From Mansonella perstans (Eukaryota > Nematoda > Chromadorea > Rhabditida > Onchocercidae), in NCBI GenBank assembly GCA_037074765.1, contig JBAMDO010000003.1:248001-312000 (forward strand): DNA of 64,000 bases, in the 5' to 3' direction. Positions 23,886 through 40,400 of this stretch are shown in pieces. The notes under the pieces are model-generated. The model did no database searches. It saw only the letters and a list, made by a program, of their open reading frames with translations, and had not been told where the DNA came from. How positions within the stretch are numbered: position 1 is the first letter of the stretch; each line of letters starts with the position of its first letter. A program made the translations under genes and the position numbers.

Positions 23886-26451
23886 GATATACATTTATGA
23901 TGAAAGTTAAATTAGGCTAGTGATTCCGAAACTTTCCTTGACCAGCGACCATTTTGGCTTTTTTATTTGTAGCAGGAATATAAGGAGATTTAAAAATAAT
24001 AAATTTCATTTAATTGAAGACAAAATTTTAATGAGAACTTTTAATGCATTAGTTAAACTTCGAATAATATTATAATTTAAGAAAATTAAATTTACCTTTC
24101 ATCGATGTAAATGTTTGAACTTGTATCTCTTTTCAAATTGGATAATTCTGGTGCTAATATTATTATTCAAAGCTACAGTAATATCATCATATGTTTCAAA
24201 TCAGTAATTCTTAGCCCTGTTTGAATCTGTAAAATTTTGTAAATAAAATTACGTGAAGAAGATATAAGTTAAAAGCTCAGATAATGTCATAATGATTGTA
24301 AAATTTACAATTCGAACAAACATCTATCGTCGACAAACAAATCAAAATTTTCTCTCAAAAAAAAAGAAAACAAAACTAGGAAACAATTTCCAGTATTTTC
24401 CACGATCCACCACGCTGCCATTCGGGGACTTCGCGGACTATATTTTCTTGTAGACCACCAACTGGGAATCACTCGATTAAATAGTAAGTTAATAGATTAA
24501 ATCTACCATAACTACATTAATCAATATTGTTTATTCTGTTAGAATCAAAGTTTTAATTGCTAATTAAATTATTCGTGAAATTAATTGAAATCATCAAACT
24601 ATCAATGAGTTAAATTATTGATAATTTAATAGTAAATAAAATTTTTTCCTAGTTTATTTAATAATTTTCCAATATTATTTAATTCTCATCATTTTTTTGC
24701 ATATCAAATTAGAAATAGAACATTATCAAATTTTAATTTATAATATTAATGTATGTTAAAGAAATAATAAGAAAAAGAAAATAATCAGAAAAACTTAATT
24801 CAAAAAAAAAACTGCAAAATAATGTATGTAAGGTATATAACATATTTATCATCTGACAAAGACAAATTAATTAAACAAAAAAAAATTTATTCAAACGGAA
24901 GAAAATTATTTAAATTAAACTCGAAAAGAAAAGAAAGATTATTTGAAGCTCAAGTTTTTATGCAACATATTAAATTCTATACAAATTGATTGTACGTTAA
25001 TAAAAATTATGAAATTGAATAATTTGAATGAAGAATGGATGATGATGAGACAATAATATTAGTGATAATGATAGTAATAATGCTTAAAAAATGTTCAACT
25101 TATTTTTTCAGGTCATCTAATTGCACCTACAAAGATTTTTCTCTCTTCAAATAATACAATGACCTCATTCTTACCCTACTCTTTCTCTTTCTCTTTCTCA
25201 ATGGCTCTTTTTTTTTTTTTTTTTTTTTTTGCATTATTTTAAAATATTTTACAATGACCTAAATAAGTCTGTTTCTTCTTTCTTTTTTTAGACGAAAATT
25301 ACGATTGTAATCAATATATTTGTCGTTGATTAATATTGCAAGTAATCAATGCTAATTTATAATTATATACATGTAATTATCAAATTTTAAAAATTTTACG
25401 AAATTTTATAACTGTTAAGGAGCATTTTCATCTTTCTCTTCATTTCATCGATTATCCACTTATCTTTCATTCAATTACATATGTGCAAAATTCTCTAAAT
25501 TTTAGTTTACAAATAAATAAATCAGTAAATAGTGGAGTAAACAAAACATGCATAAACGTAAATGATAAACATTATAAACGCAATATAATGATCTCATAAT
25601 GGTGCAATTTTTTCCAACTATAATAAATTGTTTGAAAATGGAAAGGTTACCGAACTTGCAGCTAGTACGCACTGTCAATTATTATCAGTTGTGATCGCTG
25701 TCGTTCACCGTCATCGAATTCCAACTGTAACCAGTTTTAATTTCCACTTATGCCGTAACGACCTCTTTGATTGGGCGAAATGTCAAACATACATGATAAT
25801 TATTGAGATACATAATATATATATTCATTTTTAAATTATATTTAAATTAACAAAAGATAATTAATTTCTGTAATGAAAAAAGAAAATATTCTCAATGCTA
25901 TACATGTAATTTATTAATTATTATTAATAAGAATTATCGATGAAATTTATTTATAGCAAATATTTCATCTAACTATTTTATTAATAGCATATAGATGAAC
26001 AGATTTGGAAAATTTATTTGCATATTTTTATTATTTGAATTATTACTATTCGAAAACAAACTTTAATTGAAATATTTAATATATTAGTGCTTGTCACCAG
26101 ATCATATTTTAGTTTTCGCGGATCATCATTGGCTAGAAATATTTCAATGTTTATTTTCTCCAATAATTAAATTAATTAAAGTAACCAATTGTATACTGTA
26201 TGTGGGTGTGACATGAAGAAAATTCCACGACAGCAAATGTTGCATAGATATTTCTGCGAACGAAAATAACATATAGTAAATGGATATGTAATTAATTAAA
26301 AATATTACTGTCTCATCAAAAATTGAAAATGAAAAAAAAAAATTTATTGTTAAGAAAGTTTAATTCTTCAGATACATCAATTTAATGAACAAATCCAGTG
26401 ATTATATCATGTACGATTTGACAAGCAAATTCAATGACTAGACAAATTCAA

Positions 26452-26482
26452 TTTAATAAGCAAATTCAATTTGCTTATTAAA
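26452..26482. repeat. Perfect 14-bp inverted repeat with 3-nt loop
   Basis: Arms 26452-26465 and 26469-26482 (TTTAATAAGCAAAT and its complement) flank TCA. The same size class occurs at 5846-5876. Confidence 0.75.
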
Positions 26483-26991
26483 AGTAAAATTTAATAAACA
26501 AATGAAGCGATTTTATATGAAAGTCTCTTCCTCACTTTCTACAAACAAACCTTAAAAATATATCCAGTTGAGGATTCATGAAAACAGTGTAAAGGTAAAA
26601 CTGAAGTCAGCATACTGATATGTTGGTATACTGAATTCAATTGTTTATTACACTGCCTGTTCTAATCGAAATAATCATTAAACATATCTCCGCACTGATC
26701 TCTCTAATGCAATCAATTTATGCTAACTTATGCAAACATCATTTATGTGGATTAGATTCATGCTAGCCCATGCAAAAATTAAATACTTCCACTAAAATCA
26801 AGAAATTACCCAATTATTTCCCTAAATACATCTATTGGTAATCAATATTGATTTATATTTATCGTTAATTACTATTGCAATGATTAATATTGATTTACAA
26901 TTACAATATAAAATTCTTTTTTTTCTAAAAGTATAATTTTTAAAATTTGACTAATTTTTCATATACTTTTTAACATGGACTAATGATGTAT

Positions 26992-27026
26992 AACAACAAC
27001 AACAACAGCAACAACAACAACAACAA
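26992..27026. repeat. (AAC)n microsatellite
   Basis: About eleven AAC units with one CAGC interruption. Intergenic, 3' of mdh-1. Confidence 0.85.
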
Positions 27027-27439
27027 TGTTTTTGGTTTATTCCATTCCCCCTTTCGAATAATTATTTTATTCAATGTCAGACTTGTTTTCAATCGTTCTC
27101 TTCAATTCGAATATACTAATTATATTTTTTTAATACTAAAAACGGGTTATCCAAATCGTTCTAAACTCTTCATCTAAAATCTCCTCCATGAACATTTTCA
27201 ATTGATCTCAGCACTGAACTAATATATTGACCTGTTTTTTGAATCGTAAAAATTATTTTCAGTTGCATTAATATTAAATAAATACGACTAATATTAAATA
27301 AATACGACTTTGTAAGAAGATAAAATTTAACAAATTTAACTAGTCATTTACATTTGAAGCATAGATATACTGCAAAGTGTTGAAACATCGACAAAAAGTA
27401 ATAGTAAATTTTGCTTCAATTTCTTGAAATGATCCGTTG

Positions 27440-27445
27440 TTTATT
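27440..27445 (-). terminator. AATAAA polyadenylation signal of mdh-1
   Basis: The hexamer AATAAA (TTTATT on the plus strand) lies 38 nt after the mdh-1 stop codon, a typical short nematode 3' UTR spacing. Confidence 0.5.
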
Positions 27446-27483
27446 GAGTGCCTATCATAATGATTAATGATATTTAGTGTAAT

Positions 27484-31045
<3,562 letters not shown>

Positions 31046-31055
31046 TGTATTATCT

Positions 31056-31060
31056 CTAAA
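31056..31060 (-). promoter_or_regulatory. Candidate spliced-leader acceptor of mdh-1
   Basis: TTTAG is followed by 10 nt and then the mdh-1 ATG at 31045. The position and pyrimidine-rich context fit a trans-splice acceptor. A nested AG two bases later is an alternative. Confidence 0.4.
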
Positions 31061-32171
31061 ACAAACTGAAGGAATAAAAAGATAAATACCGTTAAATAAT
31101 TAAAAGGATAACATTTGATAACGCAATAAATAATAAATGCAATAAGTTGGATTATTAATTCTGTGATAAATTTAATTAAAGCTAAAGTCTTCGTTATCAA
31201 GATATTTAAACATTAAGAAATTAGTAAAGTATTAATTTAATAAAAAGAAATGATGACAACGTTTTGTTATTCAAATTTCATTTCACGTACTAAAATTAAT
31301 ACCGAAAAGATTTATTTGGTATCATATCTTCTGGATGATTCCGCATATATTACTCATAGAAGCAAGCGCCTGTAGTGAAATCAACAAATTCTCATTCCTT
31401 TTTTTTTTTCAATTCAAACTTTTAGATAATACTTGATCTATTAATGAATAGCTTTTGAGCTAATATTTGATCTATTAATGAACATGGAAGAAGAGAAAAA
31501 AAGAAATTTATTTTCATCAGTCACAGTTTTTAGCTTAAAGAATTTAGGAAATACATAAAAAGTATTAGAAAATAATTTTTTAAGCAATAGGATTTCGCAG
31601 GAGAAATTATATTTGTAAATTTTCATTATAATTGCTAATTTCTTATTCAAGTAATTAATTCTCCTTCCTTTTCCTTATGGATTTTTGAATTATTTATTGT
31701 TTATATTGCTTATCACAATTATGCAATAAATTCCTTTATCTTCTTCTTTTAACATTTAACATCAACAATGAAATTTTCAAATAAAATTTTTCAAACTATT
31801 CAATTCCCAAGGATCAAAACATCATCAATCAATAATTTCTATTTCATTTAAACTTTTACTCTACATGCAATTCTTTTAGATTCGCTAAATTTAATTCTTT
31901 TTTCCATAAAAACATTGAATGCTGAATTACTTTTATTCAATTAATGATCCGATTTAAGGCCTTCGGAATAGAATGCATCATTTCAATTGCTAATTATATA
32001 TCATATCCAAATTCCCACATTATTTCAGTAACAAATTAACAAATTTCACTATCATTACTATGTCACAATCACTATCACTATCACAATCACACCATCATAA
32101 TCTTAAAAAACTATCTTCCATATCATCAAATAAGCAAAAATAATTCAAATTATACATTTTCCCGCTGTTAT

Positions 32172-32642
32172 CTACAGTCCACCACCATTTCTATTCAATT
32201 TGTATTTATTGATATCAGTGTACGGAATGAAAATTATCATCAGCTGTGTCGAAAGAAATAATTTTGCAAATCTACACTGATAAGCAATCTCGGGATCGGA
32301 TCGGTAATCTACACTGATAAGTAATCTGGGAATCGGACTGACAAACACCAGTGGAACTGTAAAGTTTTGCCCGACCATCGATAAAATGCGCAAAAACGCA
32401 TGAACACACACATAAATAAGTCCTTTAAATGTGTAAGGAAATGAAAAAGTGTAGTCAATGATCGTATAACTTGTTATTGAAATGGAAAGTAATGAAACAG
32501 TATCACCTAAACTTCTCCATACTAGAAAATAAATTGATAGCAAGTAAAGGGAACCAAACATTACTAAAATGAATGACATAAAAGAAGAGGACAAAATATC
32601 ATCGAACAAGTTATTGCTCTTTAACAATCTTTCAATTATCAA
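32172..32642 (-). CDS. Doubtful hydrophobic ORF between mdh-1 and the Bark-like gene
   Basis: A single open frame of 156 codons starts with Met and has three or four hydrophobic stretches (SFMSFILVMFGSLYLLSIYFLV, GLIYVCVHAFLRIL, LFLSTQLMIIFIP). No family is recognised. It contains a 32-bp direct duplication (32269-32300 and 32306-32337) read in two different frames, which argues against selection on the protein. AT-rich DNA often gives hydrophobic ORFs, so I rate it low. Confidence 0.22.
   Translation of the reverse strand: MIIERLLKSNNLFDDILSSSFMSFILVMFGSLYLLSIYFLVWRSLGDTVSLLSISITSYTIIDYTFSFPYTFKGLIYVCVHAFLRILSMVGQNFTVPLVFVSPIPRLLISVDYRSDPEIAYQCRFAKLFLSTQLMIIFIPYTDINKYKLNRNGGGL
32269..32337. 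repeat. 32-bp direct duplication
   Basis: AATCTACACTGATAAG(C/T)AATCT and the following GGGATCGGA occur twice, 37 bp apart. It lies inside the doubtful hydrophobic ORF. Confidence 0.8.
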
Positions 32643-34876
32643 ATTAAAATGTAATAATAAAGAAATAGTAAACTTTTTTAAAGGAAATTAACATCACAAT
32701 TCTACGTTATTATTGTTTAAATTTATTAAATTTTTTTTCTTTTTTTTTTTAAATAAAATTTCCTTCGAATAGAAAATTTTGCTGCAAAAATTCACAGTTT
32801 TATATTTACGAGTCATACAAGCAAAAGCAAATATCACACCATATCATTTCCTTAAAATTATTGCTTGTGCAAAAACAATTTTAATTCACAAAATTTTATT
32901 TCATGAATTGATTGAACTTCCCATACGAAACATCACTTTTACATAAGTTTGAAAAAAAAAAACTATTCAATATTCAATAATTTATTCAAACTTTCAACTT
33001 TTCGTATACGAATCAGGAAATTAATTACAGAGATTTAATACGGTCCACAATAATCAATTCATTTATTCATCTCATTCTTCCTTCTAAAGTCAGTAATACA
33101 AGTCTATCAACAGTGATATTCTCTGCTACTACTCAAAATTAAACAATTTAAAAAATCCAATATTTCTATTTCACCTCCAAAATCATGATAACCTCATATC
33201 AACGCATACATCATTAAGGTATATATGTGTTTCATTAATGTATGTTTTTATATATGTACAGTATCTCATGTATCACCAAGGATAGCAATAGAACATTGTT
33301 CATATATATTATATATATACAGAAATAAAAGATACAGTTTGATTATCCATCAATTCTGGATCATTATATATCCATAACGATGAAAAAGGATATATTTTGC
33401 ATGCACATCAATTCCAGTCTATGGAAAAGAACGTTTGATCGAATCAGTAAATAAAATTACAAAAAAAAAAAAAAAAAAAAAAGTGCTAAGACGATTATCT
33501 TGTATGCTATGCCGTCAAAATTAATAAATCATTTAAATACATTAAAGAAACAAAAAAAAAAAAACGTATATACAAATCCATTTTGGAAAAAAACATTACA
33601 GTATTAAATGTTAAGCTGAAACGCCCAAAGAATTTCCAGAGATATGTAAGCGACAAAAAATTATGTCACAAAACTCTTAGACGACACAGCGCAAAGTATA
33701 TCAATTTGAACATAACCAAAAACAAGCACAGAATGGAAAAACACGTGAATATTGATAAATGGAAAATTACAAAGGTATAAAATTGCACTTTAAATTTAAT
33801 TGTTTGAATTGTCAAATTAAAATTTATCAATTATAAAAAAATTTTCTTCGAAAATGAATGCCAAATATAATTTCTTCTCAAACATTTCGCGCAATTATTT
33901 TCTCCCTACAACCTCCTTTTCCACTTTCTTCCACTGAGAACTCAAACCTCCCGCAGCTTTAATACCGCGACATCCTGGGAATCTCATAACAGCAAATCTC
34001 ACCCTTACAATCAAAATCAACCATTTTCGGACTTGTAGCTTACAAGTGTGATGCACTGCTACAATGTGGTCGACATGAAAATCCATGATCTCAAATATTT
34101 GCTTAAAAATGCGACTTATTAGTTTTAATTTGTAATCAGCAAAGAAAAAAAGAAAGAATGGCGAGATTATGAACATTGTTATTAATTTGGAATAAAATTT
34201 AGTTTACAAGAACAAAGGAAAAAAAACACATACACATAAAAAATGCGAAATATGCAATTGAGCTATAACACAGAAAAGTCTTCAATTATTGACAGTAAAT
34301 GAAAAATGAATGAGCAAAATGTAATATAAATTAATTAATTAATTAATAAGAATTCAAATGAAAAAAAGAAAAAGTTAGGCACAAAAATATTATACGTAGT
34401 CTAAGAGCAAACATGAAAAATACAGTTTTACGTGAAAATCATAAATTTATGAGTTTAAATTGTAAAATAAAAATTAAAAGGAATGAATTAACAAGCTTAA
34501 GTCTGCATTTTTTTCTATATATTTTGTAAATAACAGAGATGAATAATAATGAATAAAAAGTCCTTTTTTAAATGCACCAAAAAAGCGCCTAAAATTGAAT
34601 GCCGACGCCCAATTTATTCATTTTAATTCCCGATTAATGCGGTACAGCAAGAATTGCATGATTATCATTATCATTATTATTATCATAATCAATATATAAT
34701 CATTACCATCCGAGATCAAGTTAGAGGAGAGATTAACGGATGAACAAATGACGGCATTAGAATAGAAGGAAAGAATCACAAGAACGATTCGGAAAAAAAA
34801 GAAAAAGAAACCCGCAAATATATAAAAGTGACATACTACAAAGTGCTATGTTACGTAAAAACCGTATACAAACAAG

Positions 34877-37479
34877 TTACATCGACGTTTCGATGGGTAA
34901 TGTTTTACCAGTTGAATTACTTCGTTGATAACGTAATGATGGAGTGATGAGATCAACAAGCGATTGACTTGATCGAGGATTCCGTATACATTGATATCCC
35001 GGTGGATTTGGTGGTGATATGGTGGGACGAATTTTAGTCTTATATGAAGATGAGCTACTACTGTAAGGATTATTTTTAACTAATTCCGTTGTGGTTTCAT
35101 ATAACGAACGCCGTGGTGGTGATGAAATAGTCGGGATTTCTAACGGGACAAGAAATTGCTCATCCACTGAGGTAGCAATGGGTAATGTCGCTTGTGGTGA
35201 TGGTGGTGGTGGTGCGGTACGTATTGGTTTAAGCGATGCTTTGCGATTTGCTTCACATGATGCAACAGAAGAAGTTCCATAAACTTAAAGCAGGAAATAA
35301 ATAAATAAATAAATGAAATCAATATCAATTATTCAGTTCTTCCACTAATAACAGTCGTCAAATTATTTAAAACTGCAGAAGGTCGACAAAAAATTCCGTT
35401 TTCCTTTTATATTGTTAATGATTAATTAAAATTTTCATTTTATCATTTCAAAAATAGCAACTGTAAAATTAACTCACTTTCAAGCAATTTTGGATCAAAT
35501 AATGGCGGTGGTGGAAGATCAACTAGTTTACTGTAAGTAGAGCGCGGACGTGGATCAAAAGTTTTCGACGTTGGACATGATGTAATTTCTTCTCTCATTG
35601 CTTTTGTTGTTAATTGTTCTGTTCGATTAAGAAGTGGTTTGGCCTAAAATTTTTTTGCAATTCATTCAAGTAAAACAAAAATAGATTCATAAATATGAAT
35701 ATATGTTAATACTAGACATAACTGATATGTTGAAGTATTTCTTGCCATTTCCAACTTCTTATCATTTATTATTCATACGCAAGGAAATCGAATACTTAAT
35801 TGATTATTTCATAATTTGCTCATTTATTTCAAAACTATAATCAAATATATAATCAGCTATAATCAATACAAATATAATCAACTATTATTGTAAAATAAAA
35901 CGACTATAAATTAAACTACTATATTTTCATTCTTTTTTATTAAATCTGCAATTACTCCTTAGAAATTCAAATTACAAATATAATAAAAAAATTTTTTAAA
36001 TATATACCAGTTGTTGAATAGTCCGATCAGAAATGGACGATGATTTAGCACTATTAGAATCATTCCAGGATGATCGCTCTGTAAGTGTTGATTCACCACA
36101 ATCATGACATGTTGAACATGTGACAGTATCTGTACTTGTACTACACGTCGATACATCCGTATTATGCCGATCACTCATTGATCGATCATTACAACTACCT
36201 GCACGGCTGTTCATTGTCCCAAAAACATTAAATGTACTTAATGTTACTTCAGCATACGGATTTGGCTTTTGTGATACCAAATTTCTGAAATTGTTGAATA
36301 AGAAAAAAGAATGACAATCTACTCCTTCAATTCCTTATCAATTTTCATTCAGATTTAAATTCAGCTGAGCATTGATTAAACCTAAGTATGATTAATAGTT
36401 GTAATTGAATGAAAAATTGAAGCGACAATTATAACTAAACAAAATACAAGAAAAAAGAATTCTCATATGTAATTTCAAAAAAACTTATAAATTACTGTCA
36501 CCTGGAAGTTGATGATGGCATATGATATGCAAAACTTTCTGTATTATTTCCGGAGCATGTTGAATCAACAGTGGAATTTATTTCGCTTAATTCCATAGCA
36601 TACGGACGATATTTGATATTTTGATCAGTAAATGAAGTAACGGAATTATTTCCTGAATACATTTCGGTGGATAATTCAGGTTTCATTATTGTTGACCAGA
36701 AATCATTATCCTTTCCGTGAACTAAATTACGATGCGCATTCATGATTGCATCATCCGTTTGCAAATCTACACCATTTAACGTTCCAGCTGTTGCCATCTG
36801 CAAATGTCAACAATAAGATAATCTACTGAACTATAATAATCATAACAATAATAATAAAAATAAAATGATAATGATATTAATGTAACATTCTTAATTACAA
36901 TGATCATAATAATAGTAACAATCTCAGAAAATAATGTACTTTATGATTGTACCATCCGTTTGCCATCAAATTTCCTCTGAGATTCAATATCTAAATTTTA
37001 CTAATTTCTAATGCTGTCATTTAGAAATGATGACAGGATAATGATGACAATAACTGCATGATTAATTATGATAATTTGACAATAGTAAATATGTAAGGTA
37101 ACAATCTAATAATCATAGCAAAGTAAAAAAAAATAACCTAATAATGCCATAACTATAATTTTGTACGATAATTAAGAATATTTCAATTGTTAAAATGTGA
37201 AATTCAAGTATGGAGAAGAAAAAAATTTGAACAAATAACACACATTATTCGTAATTCGGCTACTGTAATCATTTTTCCGTAATTCATTTGCCAGTTTGCT
37301 CAATCTTAATGAAGCACGGATGCATTCTTTCCGACTTAGTTCCTCTTCCTTCCGTTTTCTTGACTTCCTGTACCAACATACAGCTAGCAATAAAATGATA
37401 AATAAAAGTATACTTAATGCAATTATCGCAATAATTATACCACCTCTCCAAAATGCCGGTTCATTATATGATGACACTC
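34877..37479 (-). other. Transmembrane helix and cytoplasmic tail (exons 37244-37479, 36502-36797, 36008-36284, 35478-35643, 34877-35283)
   Basis: After FWRGG comes a ~25-residue hydrophobic helix (IIIAIIALSILLFI...), stopped by the basic run YRKSRKRK. The tail is Ser/Thr/Pro-rich. It has an unusual Cys cluster (VSTCSTSTDTVTCSTCHDC, near 36120), two PPPP runs (DLPPPPLFDP and TAPPPPSP) and ends -E-T-S-M-stop. The end fits a class I PDZ ligand (T at -2, hydrophobic at 0); binding is inferred only. A possible AATAAA follows at 34613-34618. Confidence 0.8.
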
Positions 37480-40400
37480 CTGCAATTGATCAATTAATTA
37501 TAATTGCCAAGTTTATTTTCGTTACATTCAGTAACCATTTGTGATTTCTTATGATCACTAATTATCATTTCAATTAGCTATAACTACTACTTTCATTTTG
37601 ATTCCTATCTAATTATGATTACAGCTTCTGTAAAATAGCTAACTGAGTCGTGCATCCGTTCAAAAATTAAATATATCAATTTTCTTTCTACAATCCCATC
37701 TTCCATATTCCTTTACTTAATTTCCAATTTTTCCAGCAATTTCATTCGACGGCAGAAAAACATTTTTTCCGATTTTCTCTTATCTAATGCTTCATAGAGT
37801 AATAATTATAAAAATTAGTAAATTATTAATGCTAGTCAAAGATTTTATTGAAAACTATAACAATAATAGCGATTTCTAGTTCCTTAGTTGCAGTCAATTC
37901 AATTCAATTCAGTTCCAATTAATCGCTGTTATTATTATTTACAACAATTTGCTTACCTTTTTCACACACAAATGATAGCAAATTATTGCAATTTTGAGTA
38001 CCAATATTACCGGTACGTGTGCTCAGCCAACCACATTGTGTTAGTGGAACTGTTACACCTGAGATCCATACCTGTTTATCGTATGCGTCCTGCAACTTCA
38101 CTGATCAAATTACAATAATATTTGATAAAACATCAATACTTAAACAAATTTTCCACGTTTTCCGCGTTTTCCTTTGCAAATTAAATTATTTGATGGAAAG
38201 TTATTCTTTCGCATGCCGCAAAACAAACTTTAAAATTCTGAATTGATTTATTTCCTTTCAATTTTATTATAATTGCGATTATAGCCAAAATAAATATTAG
38301 AAAATGGCGCAGTTAAACATTGATGTAAAGCAGTTAATTAACTAATTTAAAACCCAAGTTAAAACCAATTAATTATTAGAGGAATTTTTCAGAAATTTAA
38401 AAAAATTTCAATTTCAAAAAGAAAATTTTTCACTTTGAATTCAATTAAATCATAAACAAGCAAAAGTTAATTTTCGAATTTTAGCTGAAATTTTTACAGG
38501 TACACACATAAAAATAATTTCAAAAAACACTAAATTAATCCAGTGTTTTGATGTTTTATAATCCGGTATCATTCCGGAGAACATTTTTGGCTTTCATATA
38601 CTTCAATAAAAAGATTTGTTTAGAATGAAGTAGTCGTTTTAAAACAGTATAATATTTTAATACTTTATGTAATAAAAAAAAATTAAATACTATAAAATTA
38701 CTGTAAAAGTATTGTAGCGATCGATACTGTCATCTGTTCGTATATGGATGATATCATCGATCCGTTTTGCAAGTTCTTTTTGCTTACTGTCATCTACTCG
38801 TAAATACGGCACAAATGCATCCATTTCCTGAAAAAAGGAAACAATTGAGAAAGAATTTTTTTTTCTGCATCTGCTCATTAATTTTGAATTATACAAATAA
38901 ATCGTTTCATCTCTGAAATTTAAAACAATTTCTTTTAAATCAAAAAGATCAAAAAAACAGCAATCACAAATATTCACACTTATGCATATTATTATTAATG
39001 TTAATTAATTCTTTCAAAATATTAATTTTACGCGAAAAATCATATTGCACGCATTTCTTTCATTAATTTCATAAAAGAATTTTTTTAACAATAAGAATTT
39101 TGTTTTGATTTCATATATTACAATTTGATTCATTTCAAAGAAGCAAAAAACTTTCGCAATCCTTGTATCATTTTATCTAAAATTATTTACAAGAAGGTAA
39201 AAAGATGCAGAACATTCAAATCGCTGATTAGCTAAAATTTCAATTTCTCAAAAATGCCACCCTTAAAATAACTATCCAAGTAAATCTATTAGCGTTAATC
39301 ACTCCACTGTCACTCCATCATTAATATTATTGTTATTTTTAATTACTATTTTATTATTATCAACACCATTATTATCATTAACATCATTATCATTATCATC
39401 TGCTATAATTAAATATGTTTAATGATTAACAAAAATGTCTGGTATAAATGAAAAATAAATTGAACCTGACAAAATTTGACAGCGGCCATATATGTAGTTG
39501 CCGCACCACTGTACAGAAAACAGGATTTAAATTCATCCCTACCAATTTGAAACCATCCAGCTGGACAATCACCTAAAAGCAGATATAAAACGAGAGAAAA
39601 ATTTTTGTTTTGATCATTTCATCGTTAATTAATTTGTAAATCGCACTTACCTTCAATAAGTGATGCATTAGATTCAAGAACTGGTAGATAATCCACTCGA
39701 ATTAAATATTCATAATCATGATAATCACGGATTTTTCCAGCAGCAACACCAGCTGTTCCCGGATAACCCCAGAAATTTTCTCTCGCATCAATTGCACGTT
39801 CTTTTAGACTAAAAGAAATTTGAAATATTCAAATTTCAGAACTTTCAGCTCACACTATGATCAAACTGACGACCGATTTCACTCTCTTCCTTTTAGTTTA
39901 AGAAAATGCTATTTACAGAAAAAAAAAGATGTCAGAACAATATAATTAATCTCCACCGCATCCAAATAGTGAAATTAATTATTATTATGATGATTCGATG
40001 ATCATGAGTAATGGTAATAGCAAGCTAAATAAGTTAAATTTTGCAAAGATCTTAGTCATCAAGTTCCTAAATTATAATTTCTTCTTCGTAGCATAACTGC
40101 ATTGAAGTTTCATCGAAGTTTGCCTGTTGAAAATTCTAGTAAACTGCTTTACTCGATAACTAGAGAATATCTATAATTCCTAGATAACAATTATTTTTCT
40201 AACCTAAGATTACTTTGATTATCACAGAAAGAAATTATTGATTTCTCGATAGCAAACAAAATTCCGCGCAAATATAATATTTTTTTAGAATTTTCAGTTA
40301 ATAATAGATTAATAGGTAGGCCTATGATATTAATAAATAGATAATTAATAGATTGATCTGTGTATTAACTGATGATTGTTTTACCCATTCGTTTTCCCCG

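Larger units (their letters stand above)
21760..27439. other. 5.7-kb intergenic region with small repeats
   Basis: No exon was recognised on either strand. It holds a 16-bp hairpin (22299), the 28-bp array (22658), two further repeats (23016, 23764), a 14-bp hairpin (26452) and a long T run (about 25210-25230). Confidence 0.55.

Noticed and set aside
25628..25834. 68-codon plus-strand ORF starting MFENGKVTEL
   Set aside because: Short, no splice or poly(A) context and no recognisable motif; expected by chance.
33583..33780. 65-codon Lys-rich plus-strand ORF
   Set aside because: A-rich DNA gives Lys-rich frames by chance; no motif and no gene signals.
33895..34176. 93-codon minus-strand ORF ending KVEKEVVGRK
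   Set aside because: No family resemblance, no splice or poly(A) context, and it lies in the region expected for 3' flanking DNA of the Bark-like gene.
35996..36314. Plus-strand ORFs over 36120-36314
   Set aside because: These are antisense shadows of the Bark-like tail exon 36008-36284.
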